The position numbers and the translations under genes are program-made. 64,000 bases of DNA from Geodermatophilus tzadiensis (GTDB lineage Bacteria; Actinomycetota; Actinomycetes; Mycobacteriales; Geodermatophilaceae): contig NZ_PVTG01000005.1 in the NCBI RefSeq assembly GCF_003002915.1, positions 209,652-273,651 on the forward strand. Direction: 5' to 3'. Below are positions 17,799 through 26,628 of this stretch, piece by piece (position 1 is the first letter of the stretch; each line of letters opens with the position of its first letter). The notes under the pieces are model-generated. The model did no database searches. It saw only the letters and a program-made list of their open reading frames with translations, and was not told the DNA's origin.

Positions 17799-18683
17799 GT
17801 GTCCGCCGCACCGCTCGCGCACGACCCCGTCTCCACCGACGGAGGGCGGCTGGTGGTCCGCTGCCCCGACCGGCCGGGCATCGTCGCGGTGCTCTCCCGG
17901 CTGCTGGCCGACGTCGGGGCGAACATCACCGAGTCGCAGCAGCACTCCTCCGACCCGGTGGGCGGCACGTTCCCGCTGCGGCTGGAGTTCGTGCTGCCCG
18001 GGCTGGCCGCGCGCCGGCCGCAGCTGGAGGGCGCGCTGGAGCTTCTCGCCGCGCAGTGGCAGCTGACCTGGCGGCTGTCGGAGGCCGCTCGCCGTCCGCG
18101 GCTGGCGGTGTTCGTGTCGCGGACCGACCACGTGCTGCAGGAGCTGCTCTACCGGGTGCGGGCCGGTGACCTGCGCGCCGACATCGCCGCCGTCGTCTCC
18201 AACCACCCCGACCTCGAGCCGGTGGCGCGCGGGGCCGGGGTGCCCTTCCACCACGTGCCGGTGACGCCGGGGACCAGGGCCCAGGCCGAGGCGCGGGCCC
18301 TGGAGCTGGTCGGCGACGTCGACCTGGTGGTGCTCGCGCGCTACATGCAGATCGTCTCGGCCGACTTCTGCGCCCGCTTCCCCGAGCGGCTGATCAACAT
18401 CCACCACAGCTTCCTGCCGGCCTTCGTGGGCGCCAACCCCTACCGGGCGGCGCACGACCGCGGCGTGAAGCTCATCGGGGCGACGGCGCACTACGTGACC
18501 CCCGACCTCGACGCCGGCCCGATCATCGAGCAGGAGGTGGCCCGGGTCGACCACCGCGCCACGGTCGAGGACATGCGCCGGGTCGGCCGCTACGTCGAGC
18601 GCCAGGTGCTCGCGCAGGCGGTGACCTGGCACGTCGAGGACCGGGTCGTCGTCGAGGGCGACCGCACCATCGTCTTCGCCTAG
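17799..18683 (+). CDS. purU: Formyltetrahydrofolate deformylase
   Basis: Hydrolyses 10-formyl-THF to formate and THF, balancing one-carbon pools with purine synthesis. 294 residues, normal size. An N-terminal ACT-like domain (CPDRPGIVAVLSRLLADVGANI, about 23-100) is followed by a formyltransferase-fold domain. Its active site is visible in NIHHSFLPAF and in GATAHYVTPDLDAGPII (catalytic Asn, His, Asp). GTG 17799 is the start before the ACT domain. It stands alone between the NHEJ operon and the catalase. Confidence 0.94.
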   Translation: MSAAPLAHDPVSTDGGRLVVRCPDRPGIVAVLSRLLADVGANITESQQHSSDPVGGTFPLRLEFVLPGLAARRPQLEGALELLAAQWQLTWRLSEAARRPRLAVFVSRTDHVLQELLYRVRAGDLRADIAAVVSNHPDLEPVARGAGVPFHHVPVTPGTRAQAEARALELVGDVDLVVLARYMQIVSADFCARFPERLINIHHSFLPAFVGANPYRAAHDRGVKLIGATAHYVTPDLDAGPIIEQEVARVDHRATVEDMRRVGRYVERQVLAQAVTWHVEDRVVVEGDRTIVFA

Positions 18684-18756
18684 CCCGGGCGCAGGAGAGC
18701 CCTGTGGGGCGACGGGCGGCCGCCGCGGACGGCGGACGACAGGTTCCTCCGCCGGG

Positions 18757-18795
18757 AGTCGTGCTCTGCCCACGAGGTGGGGGCAGAGCACGACT
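18757..18795. terminator. Perfect hairpin downstream of purU
   Basis: A 15-bp perfect stem (18757-18771 with 18781-18795) and a 9-nt loop, about 75 bp after the purU stop. No U-tract. Probable terminator for purU. Confidence 0.75.
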
Positions 18796-18942
18796 GCGCA
18801 CGGACCCCACCCCGCCGGGGCCGGCCGCGGTGGGCCTCGACCTCGGGTCGAGGTCTTCCCGGACTCCCACCCCGGGTGGACCCATGGCGCGGGCCGGGCT
18901 GGGTAGGGCACCGGACGGCGGAACGTCCCCGTTGACTTGACC

Positions 18943-18968
18943 GGTTCAGGAAGAGCCGGGCCGGGTAG
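18943..18968 (+). promoter_or_regulatory. Candidate SigF-type promoter of catalase
   Basis: GGTTCA (18943-18948), 14 nt, then GGGTAG (18963-18968). This resembles GTTT-N-GGGTA(T/C), with one mismatch in each box. It would start transcription about 125 bp upstream of the catalase ATG. A vegetative -35 like TTGACT (18932-18937) overlaps the area but has no matching -10. Confidence 0.5.
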
Positions 18969-19098
18969 GAGCCCGGGACACGACGCGGACGGCGCCGGCC
19001 CAGCAGCGGCCCCGGCGCCCGGCCTGCCGCCGGTCCCGATCCGTCCGCGCGTTCCCGGCAGCGCGCCGGACCGCCCAGACCCCAGGAGGAGCAGGAGC

Positions 19099-20760
19099 AT
19101 GACCGACGTCGCATCGCAGGGCCCCGCACCGAGCGAGGCCGACCGCCCGGTCCTGACCAACCGTCAGGGCCACCCGGTCTACGACAACCAGAACTCGCGG
19201 ACGGTGGGCGCTCGCGGCCCGGCGACCCTGGAGAACTACCAGTTCCTCGAGAAGATCAGCCACTTCGACCGGGAGCGGATCCCCGAGCGCGTGGTGCACG
19301 CCCGCGGCTTCCTCGCCTACGGCGAGTTCGAGGCCACCGGCCGGTGGGGCGACGAGCCGATCGAGCGCTACACCCGCGCCAAGTTCCTGAACGCCCCGGG
19401 CAAGAAGACGCCGCTGGCCATCCGGTTCTCCACCGTCATCGGCGGCCGGGACTCCTCCGAGGCCGCCCGTGACCCGCGCGGCTTCGCGGTGAAGCTCTAC
19501 ACCGAGGACGGCAACTGGGACCTCGTCGGCAACAACCTCGCGGTCTTCTTCATCCGCGACGCCATCAAGTTCCCCGACGTCATCCACTCGCTCAAGCCGG
19601 ACCCGATCACCTTCCGGCAGGAGCCGGCCCGGATCTTCGACTTCATGTCGCAGACGCCCGAGGCCATGCACATGCTGGTCAACCTGTTCTCGCCGCGCGG
19701 CATCCCGTCGGACTACCGGCACATGCAGGGCTTCGGCGTGAACACCTACAAGTGGGTCAACGCCGAGGGCGGGACCCACCTGGTCAAGTACCACTGGCTG
19801 CCGAGGCAGGGCGTGAGGTCGCTGACGGCGGCCGACGCCGCCGCCATCCAGGCCAACGACCTGGGCCACGCCTCCAAGGACCTCTTCGACGCGATCGAGC
19901 GGGGCGAGTACCCGCAGTGGGACCTCTACGTCCAGCTCATGAGCGACGACGAGCACCCCGAGCTCGACTTCGACCCGCTCGACGACACCAAGGTCTGGCC
20001 GGAGAACGACTTCGAGCCCAAGCTCGTCGGGACGATGACGCTGAACCGGAACGTCACCGACCACCACAACGAGAACGAGCAGAGCGCGTTCGGCACCGGC
20101 GTGCTGGTCGACGGCCTGGACTTCTCCGACGACAAGATGCTGGTCGGCCGGACGTTCTCCTACTCCGACACCCAGCGCTACCGGGTGGGCCCGAACTACC
20201 TGCAGCTGCCGGTCAACTCGGCGCAGGGCGCGACGGTGCACACCAACCAGCGCGGCGGCCAGATGTCCTTCGGCGTGGACCTCGGCCCCGGCCAGAACCC
20301 GCACGTGAACTACGAGCCGTCGGTCATGGGCGGCCTGCGCGAGGCGCAGTACCCGACCCACGACGAGCAGGGCCCGGAGATCACCGGCCGGCTGACCCGC
20401 AAGCGCATCCCCCGGACGAACGACTACACCCAGGCCGGGCAGCGCTACCAGCTCATGGACCAGTGGGAGAAGGACGACCTGGTGGAGAACCTGGTCGACA
20501 ACGTCTCCGAGGCGGTCCGCGAGGTGCAGGAGCGGATGGTCTGGCACTTCTTCATGTGCGACGACGAGCTCGGCCAGCGGGTCGGCGACGGCCTCGGGAT
20601 CACCGCGGACGACGTCCGCGGCCTGGAGCCGCTGCAGTCGCAGACGCTGTCCGAGGACGAGCTGCAGCGCGCCGCCAACCTCGGCAAGAACGGCCCGCGC
20701 GACGTCACCGGCCTCACGATGACGCACACGGTGCCGAACGAGCGCGTCGTCCTCGCCTGA
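19099..20760 (+). CDS. katA: Monofunctional heme catalase
   Basis: Decomposes hydrogen peroxide. 553 residues, in the long range for small-subunit-type catalases. Active-site His67 lies in RVVHARG and Asn145 in VGNNLAVFF; the proximal Tyr355 lies in [12 protein letters not shown], the heme-ligand motif. The N-terminus ([23 protein letters not shown]) is classic for the family. ATG 19099 has GGAGGAGCAGGAG directly upstream; in-frame starts further up would add only Gly/Pro/Arg sequence. A SigF-like promoter upstream suggests general-stress control. Confidence 0.96.
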   Translation: MTDVASQGPAPSEADRPVLTNRQGHPVYDNQNSRTVGARGPATLENYQFLEKISHFDRERIPERVVHARGFLAYGEFEATGRWGDEPIERYTRAKFLNAPGKKTPLAIRFSTVIGGRDSSEAARDPRGFAVKLYTEDGNWDLVGNNLAVFFIRDAIKFPDVIHSLKPDPITFRQEPARIFDFMSQTPEAMHMLVNLFSPRGIPSDYRHMQGFGVNTYKWVNAEGGTHLVKYHWLPRQGVRSLTAADAAAIQANDLGHASKDLFDAIERGEYPQWDLYVQLMSDDEHPELDFDPLDDTKVWPENDFEPKLVGTMTLNRNVTDHHNENEQSAFGTGVLVDGLDFSDDKMLVGRTFSYSDTQRYRVGPNYLQLPVNSAQGATVHTNQRGGQMSFGVDLGPGQNPHVNYEPSVMGGLREAQYPTHDEQGPEITGRLTRKRIPRTNDYTQAGQRYQLMDQWEKDDLVENLVDNVSEAVREVQERMVWHFFMCDDELGQRVGDGLGITADDVRGLEPLQSQTLSEDELQRAANLGKNGPRDVTGLTMTHTVPNERVVLA

Positions 20761-20768
20761 GCGGGGTC

Positions 20769-20806
20769 CCGCTGCCCCCACCGCTCGACAGCGGTGGGGG
20801 CAGCGG
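20769..20806. terminator. Strong hairpin between catalase and PAC2 genes
   Basis: A 17-bp perfect stem (20769-20785 with 20790-20806), loop CGAC, between two convergent genes (stops at 20760 and 20815). The core CCCCACCGCTCG recalls the hairpin family at 28342, 30396, 47203 and 59567, but the conserved tail is missing. Confidence 0.88.
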
Positions 20807-20814
20807 TGCCTCCG

Positions 20815-21765
20815 TCAGTCGCCGCGGCGGCGGTCCTGCTCGGCCAGGAAGCGCTCGAACTCCGCACCGAGCTCGTCGCCGCTGGGCACCTCGCCGGCGT
20901 CGCTGAGCAGGTCCGAGCCCTCGCGGGCGGCGGCGAACTGGTCGTACTGCTGCTCCAGGGCGGCCACCACCGCGGTGTTGTCCGACGAGCGGGCGATCTG
21001 CTCGTCGATCTCGGTGCGGTTGGCCTGGGCGGCCTCGCGCAGCGTCTCGGTGGGCAGCAGCAGGCCGGTGAGCCGGCCCAGGTGCTCGAGCAGCCCCAGG
21101 GACGCGGCCGGCCAGGCGGCCTGGGCGAGGTAGTGCGGCACGTGCGCGGCCACGCCGAGCGCGTCCACGCCGGCCTCGCCCAGCCGCAGCTCCAGCAGCG
21201 CGGCGGCGCTGCCGGGGATGCGCATCTCGCTCCAGTAGACGGGGTAGCCGTCGATGAGCTGGCGACGGGTGGCGTGCGCGGTGACGGTGACCGGCCGGGT
21301 GTGCGGCACGGGCATCGGGATGGCCTGCAGCGCCACCGCCGAGGTGACGCCGAGCCGCTCGACGAGGTGCGCGACCGCCGCGGTGAACGCCTCCCAGCGG
21401 TAGTCCGGCTCCGGGCCGGTCAGCAGGAGGAAGGGCTCGCCGGCGTCGTCCTCCAGGGCCGTCAGCACGATCTCCGGCGCGTCGAAGGACTCGTAGCGGT
21501 CGCCGGAGAAGGTCATCCGCGGCCGGCGGGCGCGGTAGTCGACCAGCGCGTCGGCGTCGAAGCGGGCGACGGTGCGGTGCGGCAGCGTGGCGAGCAGGTG
21601 CGCCCCGGCCAGGGCGGCGGAGGAGGCGGAGTCGAAGTCGCCGGACAGCGCGTGCACCAGCACCAGGCCGCGGCGCTGCTCCGGCCGGTCGACGGCCGCC
21701 TCGGCGACGAGGAACGGCTCGGCCTCGGGGAGCAGCTCGACGAGCTCCTCCGGTCGCTGCGCCAC
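20815..21765 (-). CDS. PAC2-family protein (proteasome-assembly-chaperone fold)
   Basis: A 316-residue protein of the PAC2 family common in actinobacteria. Signs are VHALSGDFDSASSAALAGAHLL near residue 37, LLLTGPEPDYRWEAF near 115, and AVALQAIPMPVPHTRP near 145. The last 70 residues are charged and helical (QANRTEIDEQIARSSDN and a final AEFERFLAEQDRRRGD). The family name comes from archaeal/eukaryotic proteasome chaperones; the actinobacterial role is not settled. No proteasome genes are in the window. Confidence 0.85.
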   Translation of the reverse strand: MAQRPEELVELLPEAEPFLVAEAAVDRPEQRRGLVLVHALSGDFDSASSAALAGAHLLATLPHRTVARFDADALVDYRARRPRMTFSGDRYESFDAPEIVLTALEDDAGEPFLLLTGPEPDYRWEAFTAAVAHLVERLGVTSAVALQAIPMPVPHTRPVTVTAHATRRQLIDGYPVYWSEMRIPGSAAALLELRLGEAGVDALGVAAHVPHYLAQAAWPAASLGLLEHLGRLTGLLLPTETLREAAQANRTEIDEQIARSSDNTAVVAALEQQYDQFAAAREGSDLLSDAGEVPSGDELGAEFERFLAEQDRRRGD

Positions 21766-21845
21766 GGGGGACCTCCTGCTGGTGGACGGCGCCGTGTCCG
21801 GCGTCTCCTCCTCTCAGCGGCGGCGGGGACCCCCGCATTCCCGGC

Positions 21846-23192
21846 TCAGCCGGCGGGGGGAGCCTGCGCCGCCGGTCCCCGGGTGAGCACCGCGCCGTCG
21901 TCGTCCCCGGCGACCCGGGCGTGCGTGCCGTCGCCGGCCACCTCGGGGTGCCGGCCGTCGAGGACGTCGCGGGTGTACCGGTAGACCACGGCGATCAGCG
22001 CGGCCACCGGCACGCCGAGGAACGCGCCGATGATGCCGGCCAGGCTGCTGCCCGCGGTGACGGCGAGGATGACCACCGCGGCGTGCAGGTTGAAGCCGCG
22101 GCCCTGGATGATCGGCTGCAGCACGTTGCCCTCGATCTGCTGCACGAGCAGCACGATGCCGAAGACGATGAGCGCGACGGTGAACCCCTCGTCCACGAGG
22201 GCGATGAGCACGGCGAAGGCGCCCGCGACGAAGGCGCCGATGATCGGGATGAACGCGCCGAAGAAGGTCAGCACCGCCAGCGGGACCACCAGCGGCACGT
22301 CGAGGATCCACAGCCCCAGGCCGATGAACAGGGCGTCGACGAAGCCGACGAGCGCCTGCTGCTTGATGAACTCCGACAGCGTGGACCACGTCTTCTGCGA
22401 CAGCGCGGCCACGTGCGGCGCGGCGCGCGGCCCGGTCTGGGCGGCCAGCCAGGGCACCCAGCGGGGCCCGTCCTTGATGAAGAAGAACGCCAGCAGCAGC
22501 GCGAGCACCAGGTTGATCAGGCCGTTGCCGACGGCGGAGGCGCCGGTGGCGGCGTAGCCGGCGATGTTGGAGGCGTTGGACTGGACCGAGTCGATCGCCT
22601 GGTCGACGTACTGGCCGATCTGCTCCTCGTCGATGTTGAACGGCGGGCCCTGCAGCCACTGCTGGACCTGCTCGAGGCCGTCGGCGGCCTGGTCGGCGAG
22701 CTCGGTGACCTGGTCGGCCACCTGCGGCGCGATCACCGCGATCAGCCCGGCGATGAGCGCGAGGAAGACCAGCAGCACGACCGCGGCGGCCAGGGCCGGC
22801 GGCCAGCCGTGGCGGCGCAGGAAGCGGGTGGGCGGCCACAGGACCGTGGCGAAGAGCAGTCCGAGGATGATCGGCAGCAGGACCACCCACAGCCTGCCGA
22901 GCACCCAGCCGACCACCACCAGCGCGGCGGCGATCAGCAGCAGCTGCGCCGAGCCGATCGCCAGCGCGCGGGTCGCGGCGCGGGCGCGCTCACCGCGCTG
23001 CCAGGTGGGCGCTGGGGCCGCGGTGGCCTCGTGGTCGCCCGATCGCGGGTCGCCGGTGCCGCCCTCGCCGGTGAGGGCGGGGGTCGGCTGCTCGCGCCCG
23101 GCGTCGGCCCGGCCGGCACCGGCGGCGGCCGACGAGCTGCCGGCCCGCGCGGCGGGGACGTCGTCCCGGCGTCCGGGCAGGCGGAACTTCAT
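21846..23192 (-). CDS. AI-2E/PerM family transporter
   Basis: A 448-residue polytopic membrane protein with about eight hydrophobic segments between residues 75 and 395. The family signature region LDVPLVVPLAVLTFFGAFIPIIGAF and the following GNVLQPIIQGR are present. The 70-residue N-terminus is soluble and Ala/Gly-rich, and the last 40 residues are again soluble. Members export small molecules or cations; an AI-2 role cannot be assumed. ATG 23192 (MKFRLPGRRDD) is chosen because earlier in-frame sequence is not membrane-like. A paralogue lies at 26629. Confidence 0.88.
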   Translation of the reverse strand: MKFRLPGRRDDVPAARAGSSSAAAGAGRADAGREQPTPALTGEGGTGDPRSGDHEATAAPAPTWQRGERARAATRALAIGSAQLLLIAAALVVVGWVLGRLWVVLLPIILGLLFATVLWPPTRFLRRHGWPPALAAAVVLLVFLALIAGLIAVIAPQVADQVTELADQAADGLEQVQQWLQGPPFNIDEEQIGQYVDQAIDSVQSNASNIAGYAATGASAVGNGLINLVLALLLAFFFIKDGPRWVPWLAAQTGPRAAPHVAALSQKTWSTLSEFIKQQALVGFVDALFIGLGLWILDVPLVVPLAVLTFFGAFIPIIGAFVAGAFAVLIALVDEGFTVALIVFGIVLLVQQIEGNVLQPIIQGRGFNLHAAVVILAVTAGSSLAGIIGAFLGVPVAALIAVVYRYTRDVLDGRHPEVAGDGTHARVAGDDDGAVLTRGPAAQAPPAG

Positions 23193-23328
23193 GGCCCCGA
23201 TCGCACCACAGATCGACAGGGCGCACCGCACGGGCCCGTTCCCCGCCGTGGGCGAGGTCGACGGCGGCCCGAGCGGGTAGTCACCGACGAGCCGGGGACC
23301 CCGCCCCGGCCCGTCCCGGAGGAGCGCC

Positions 23329-23598
23329 ATGTCCGACGTCCCGCAGCCGGTCACCGACAACAGCGTCAAGGTGCGGCAGCTGTCGCACTACCAGTTCAGC
23401 TGGATCGCCGGCGAGCCCGGCAAGCCCGGCACCTACACCCTGCAGCTGGTGCTCGACCAGGGTGCGTGGGAGGAGATCCTCACCCTCGACCCCGACGACG
23501 CGGACAACCTGCAGGACCTGCTGGCCAACACCGAGACGGTGCACTACGACATCGACCGCCGGGTGCTGATGTTCGGCGTCACCAAGACCGGCTCCTGA
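23329..23598 (+). CDS. Small conserved hypothetical protein
   Basis: An 89-residue soluble protein, MSDVPQPVTDNSVKVRQLSHY onward, with beta-rich character (TYTLQLVLDQGAWEEILTLDPDDADNL). GGAGGAG lies about 6 nt upstream of ATG 23329. No motif of known function. Codon use fits the neighbourhood and the start is well supported, so it is a real gene of unknown role. Confidence 0.75.
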   Translation: MSDVPQPVTDNSVKVRQLSHYQFSWIAGEPGKPGTYTLQLVLDQGAWEEILTLDPDDADNLQDLLANTETVHYDIDRRVLMFGVTKTGS

Positions 23599-23665
23599 CC
23601 GGCCGCACGGCCCCGGCGCGCCGACTGCGCTGCCCCTCCCGGGGGGCGCGGCTAGCGTCGGGGCC

Positions 23666-24130
23666 GTGCCCCGGACCGCCACCGCCGACCGTGTCGACCG
23701 CGAAGCCCTGCTGGAGTTCCTCCGCCCCCGGCACCGTGCCGTGCTGCTCACCCGCCGCCGCGAGGGCGGCCCGCAGCTGTCGCCGGTGACCTTCGGCGTG
23801 GACGCCGAGGGGCGGGTCGTGGTCTCGACCTACCCGCAGCGCGCGAAGGTGCGCAACGCCCGCCGCGAGCCGGCCGTCTCGCTGTGCGTGCTCTCCGACG
23901 ACTTCGACGGCCCCTGGGTGCAGCTCGACGGCAGCGCCGAGGTGCTCGACCTGCCCGAGGCCCTCGAGCCGCTGGTCGAGTACTTCCGCTCGATCAGCGG
24001 CGAGCACCCCGACTGGGACGAGTACCGCGCCGCGATGGCCCGGCAGGGCAAGTCGCTGCTGCGGGTCACCATCGAGCGCTGGGGCCCGGTGGCCACCGGC
24101 GGCTTCCCGCCCGGGCTCGCCGTCGGCTGA
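23666..24130 (+). CDS. PPOX-class F420-dependent oxidoreductase
   Basis: A 154-residue split beta-barrel flavin-fold protein. Family sequence: FLRPRHRAVLLTRRREGGPQLSPVTFGVD, then VVSTYPQRAKVRNARREPAVSLCV, which forms the cofactor-binding face, and a C-terminal Trp-containing strand. It resembles the Rv1155-like F420-binding reductases (FDOR-B) of actinobacteria. Reduced F420 would be used on an unknown small substrate. Start GTG 23666. Confidence 0.85.
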   Translation: MPRTATADRVDREALLEFLRPRHRAVLLTRRREGGPQLSPVTFGVDAEGRVVVSTYPQRAKVRNARREPAVSLCVLSDDFDGPWVQLDGSAEVLDLPEALEPLVEYFRSISGEHPDWDEYRAAMARQGKSLLRVTIERWGPVATGGFPPGLAVG

Positions 24131-24187
24131 CGCGCCGGGCAAGGCCAGGAGCTTGCCCGCCCGGCGCTCCGGCGCGACGCTGCGCAG

Positions 24188-24742
24188 GTGCTCGCGCTCG
24201 CTGCCGTCCCCCGGGCGCCGGGCGGACCCCCGCGGTCGCCGCCGGCCGGGCTGCCGGTCGCCCCGGCGGGGGAGGGGTGGACGGCGCTGCTCGACGACGC
24301 CGCCCCGGCCGTGGACGCCGTCCTCACGCTGGCCCGGCAGGGCGGCTGGCGGGTCGGCGTCGGTGCGGCGCCGGACCCCGCCGGGGACGCCGAGGTGCTG
24401 CTCGCCGCCCGCCGGGCCCTGGCCGCCGCCGCGCGCCGGCCGGCCCGGCTCGCCGTCCGCGGTCCCGACCCGGCCGCGGCCGCCGACGCGCAGGCGGTGC
24501 TCACGGCGCTGGCGGTGCTGCTCGCCCGGCGCACCCCGGCGGCCTGGGCCGCCGTGGACCTGGTCGCGGCCGGGCACACCCGCGCCGCCGCGGCCGCCGC
24601 GCTGGGCGTGTCCCGGCAGGCGGTGGCGCAGCGGCTCGCCGCGGGGCTGTGGGACCTCGAGCAGGAGCTGCGGCCCACCGCCGTCCGGCTGCTCGCCCGC
24701 ACGGACGGGGTCACCCCGGAGGGCGCCCGGCGCGCGCGGTGA
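24188..24742 (+). CDS. Hypothetical protein with C-terminal helix-turn-helix
   Basis: A 184-residue, very Ala/Arg/Pro-rich protein. The last third holds a probable helix-turn-helix: VAAGHTRAAAAAALGVSRQA followed by VAQRLAAGL, the order of a sigma-region-4 or MarR-type recognition helix. The N-terminal 110 residues show no clear domain. Proteins with a SatD-like core and such an HTH exist in actinobacteria; similarity is only suggestive. GTG 24188; no strong ribosome site. It precedes the gene at 24790 by 47 bp. Confidence 0.55.
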   Translation: MLALAAVPRAPGGPPRSPPAGLPVAPAGEGWTALLDDAAPAVDAVLTLARQGGWRVGVGAAPDPAGDAEVLLAARRALAAAARRPARLAVRGPDPAAAADAQAVLTALAVLLARRTPAAWAAVDLVAAGHTRAAAAAALGVSRQAVAQRLAAGLWDLEQELRPTAVRLLARTDGVTPEGARRAR

Positions 24743-24789
24743 TCACCGCACCCGGAGAATGGCACGACGCCGTCTCCCGGAGGTCCGTC

Positions 24790-25329
24790 ATGAGCGCTCC
24801 CGCGCACCCGCAGCGGAACGCCGAGCTCCTCGGCATCTACGTCAACGACCACCTGGCGGCGGCCACCGGCGGCATCGAGCTGGTGTGCCGCATGCTCCGG
24901 GTGCACGCCGGCTCCCGGTGGGAGGCCCCGCTGCGGCAGCTGCTCGACGAGCTGCGCGACGAGAAGGCCTCGCTGCTGGCGGTCACCCAGGCGCTGGGCA
25001 TCCCGGTGCGCCAGTACAAGCAGCTGGGCGTGTGGGTGGCCGAGAAGGTCACCCGGGCCAAGCTCAACGGGCGGCTGCTGTCGCGGTCCCCGCTGTCGGA
25101 CCTCGTCGAGTTCGAGTTCCTCGCCTCGGCGGTGCGCGGCAAGCGCAGCGGGTTCGAGACGCTGCGCATCGTCGCCGAGGTCGACGACCGCATCGACGCG
25201 GCGGAGCTCGACCGGCTCATCGACCAGGCGCACCGGCAGTACGAGTGGCTCACCGACGCCCGCCGCGACGTCGCCGCGGCGACCTTCGGCGGCCGGCCGG
25301 CGGCGGCGGAGCGCACCGGGGGCCACTGA
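24790..25329 (+). CDS. Conserved hypothetical helical protein
   Basis: A 179-residue, mostly helical protein with an N-terminal part recalling ferritin-like four-helix bundles (HPQRNAELLGIYVNDHLAAA, then GGIELVCRMLRVH). It has no complete metal-binding ExxH pair, so this is only an impression. CGGAGG lies 6 nt before ATG 24790. Its stop codon falls inside the first of three tandem 13-bp repeats. Function unknown. Confidence 0.72.
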   Translation: MSAPAHPQRNAELLGIYVNDHLAAATGGIELVCRMLRVHAGSRWEAPLRQLLDELRDEKASLLAVTQALGIPVRQYKQLGVWVAEKVTRAKLNGRLLSRSPLSDLVEFEFLASAVRGKRSGFETLRIVAEVDDRIDAAELDRLIDQAHRQYEWLTDARRDVAAATFGGRPAAAERTGGH

Positions 25330-25355
25330 CCGGGGCCACTGACCGGGGCCACTGA
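25319..25355 (+). repeat. 13-bp tandem repeat carrying a stop codon
   Basis: GGGGCCACTGACC is repeated (25319-25331, 25332-25344, 25345-25355 partial). The TGA of the first copy is the stop of the upstream gene; the others repeat the same gene-end sequence in non-coding DNA. Confidence 0.95.
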
Positions 25356-25389
25356 GCAGGCGGGGCCGGCGGCTGGTAGCAACGTCGCC

Positions 25390-26157
25390 GTGTGCCACGA
25401 CCCCAGCAGCCGCCCGCCCGCGCCGCCCCGCACCGGCGGGGAGGTCGGCGCGACTGACCTGACCGTCCTGACGGCGGCCGACGGCACGCGGTTCTCGGCG
25501 GCGTTCGCCGGGCCGGCCGACCCCGCCGCCGCGACCGCCGGTGTCGTCGTCCTCCCCGACATCCGCGGCCTGCACCCCTACTACGTGGCGCTGGCCGAGC
25601 GGTTCGCCGAGGCCGGCGTCCCGGCGCTGGCGATCGACTGGTTCGGCCGCACCGCGGGCCCGGCCGACGGCGGCACCCGCGCCGGCGACTTCGACTGGCA
25701 GACGCACGTCCCGCAGACCACGCCCGAGGGCGTCGACGCCGACCTCGCCGCGGCGATCACCGAGCTGCGCGCCCGCACCCGGCCGGACCTGCCGGTCGTC
25801 ACCGTCGGGTTCTGCTTCGGCGGCAGCCACTCGTGGCGGCAGTCGGGCGGGGACCTCGACGTCGCCGCGTGCGCCGGCTTCTACGGCCGGCCGGCCATGG
25901 TCGGCGACACCGCCGACCGCGCCACCCGCCCCACCCTGATGCTGGTGGCCGGCGCCGACGCGGCCACCCCGGTGGAGGAGCAGCTCGCGCTGGCCGAGCG
26001 GATGCGCGCGGCCGGCGCCGACGTCGAGACCGCCGTCTACGACGGGGCGCCGCACTCCTTCTTCGACCGTGCCGCCCCGGAGTGGGCCGACGCCTGCCAG
26101 GACGCCTGGCGGCGGCTGCTCGCGCTCGTGGACCGGGCCGGGGGTGCCGCGTCGTGA
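25390..26157 (+). CDS. Dienelactone hydrolase family protein
   Basis: A 255-residue alpha/beta hydrolase of the DLH family. The nucleophile Cys142 is in GFCFGG, Asp190 in VAGAD, and His222 in GAPHSFF, the Cys-Asp-His triad of dienelactone hydrolases. The segment LPDIRGLHPYYVALAERFAEAG is also typical. True dienelactone activity would fit aromatic catabolism, but the ring-cleavage genes of this window are 35 kb away, so the natural substrate is open. It overlaps the ankyrin gene by 4 bases (GTGA). Confidence 0.9.
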   Translation: MCHDPSSRPPAPPRTGGEVGATDLTVLTAADGTRFSAAFAGPADPAAATAGVVVLPDIRGLHPYYVALAERFAEAGVPALAIDWFGRTAGPADGGTRAGDFDWQTHVPQTTPEGVDADLAAAITELRARTRPDLPVVTVGFCFGGSHSWRQSGGDLDVAACAGFYGRPAMVGDTADRATRPTLMLVAGADAATPVEEQLALAERMRAAGADVETAVYDGAPHSFFDRAAPEWADACQDAWRRLLALVDRAGGAAS

Positions 26158-26552
26158 GCGAGCCGGTCGACCCCGGCGTCATCGCGCTGGCGGCGCGCGT
26201 GTTCGACCTGGCCCGCTCCGGCTCCACCGAGGAGCTGGAGGCCTACCTCGACGCCGGCGTCCCGGTGGAGCTCACCAACGACAGGGGCGACACGCTGCTG
26301 GTCCTCGCGGCCTACCACGCCCACCCCGCGACGGTGGCCGCGCTGCTGGCCCGCGGCGCTGAGCACGGCCGGGCCAACGACCGCGGGCAGACGGCGCTGG
26401 CCGCGGCCGTGTTCCGCCGCTCGGAGCCCATCGTCCGCGCTCTGCTCGACGCCGGTGCCGACCCCGACGCCGGCAGCCCCAGCGCCCGCGAGACGGCGGC
26501 CTTCTTCGAGCTGCCGGAGATGTCGGCCCTGCTGCAGGGGCCTCCCCGCTGA
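26154..26552 (+). CDS. Ankyrin-repeat protein
   Basis: A 132-residue protein made of about three ankyrin repeats: GSTEELEAYLDAGVPVELTN, then GDTLLVLAAYHAHPATVAALL, then GQTALAAAVFRRSEPIVRAL, each with the TxLxxAA or equivalent turn. These repeats mediate protein-protein contacts. GTG 26154 overlaps the dienelactone hydrolase stop, so the pair is coupled and the two proteins may act together; the sequence does not prove this. A hairpin begins at the stop codon. Confidence 0.88.
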   Translation: MSEPVDPGVIALAARVFDLARSGSTEELEAYLDAGVPVELTNDRGDTLLVLAAYHAHPATVAALLARGAEHGRANDRGQTALAAAVFRRSEPIVRALLDAGADPDAGSPSARETAAFFELPEMSALLQGPPR

Positions 26553-26579
26553 GGCCTCCCCCCGGAGGAGGCCTCGGCG
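26547..26579 (+). terminator. Hairpin at the end of the ankyrin gene
   Basis: GAGGCCTCC (26551-26559) pairs with GGAGGCCTC (26567-26575), loop of 7 nt. The stem can be extended to 13 pairs (26547-26579) with one G-U. It overlaps the TGA stop. Confidence 0.75.
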
Positions 26580-26628
26580 TGTCACCCTGAGGACCCACGG
26601 CGGCGGCGGAGGAGGACCCACCCAGACC

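Larger units (their letters stand above)
18684..19098. other. 415-bp intergenic region between purU and catalase
   Basis: No gene. It holds a perfect 15-bp hairpin (18757-18795), a second small hairpin (8-bp arms, 18835-18842 with 18846-18853), the catalase promoter candidate (18943-18968) and about 130 bp of GC-rich leader ahead of the catalase ATG. Confidence 0.7.

Noticed and set aside
18704..18940. Possible 78-residue gene between purU and catalase
   Set aside because: No ribosome site, low-complexity Arg/Pro/Gly product, and it runs across a perfect hairpin.
23270..23282. GGGTAG before the gene at 23329 as a SigF promoter
   Set aside because: The -35 position reads AGGT without a GTTT core; GGGTAG alone is common at this GC content.
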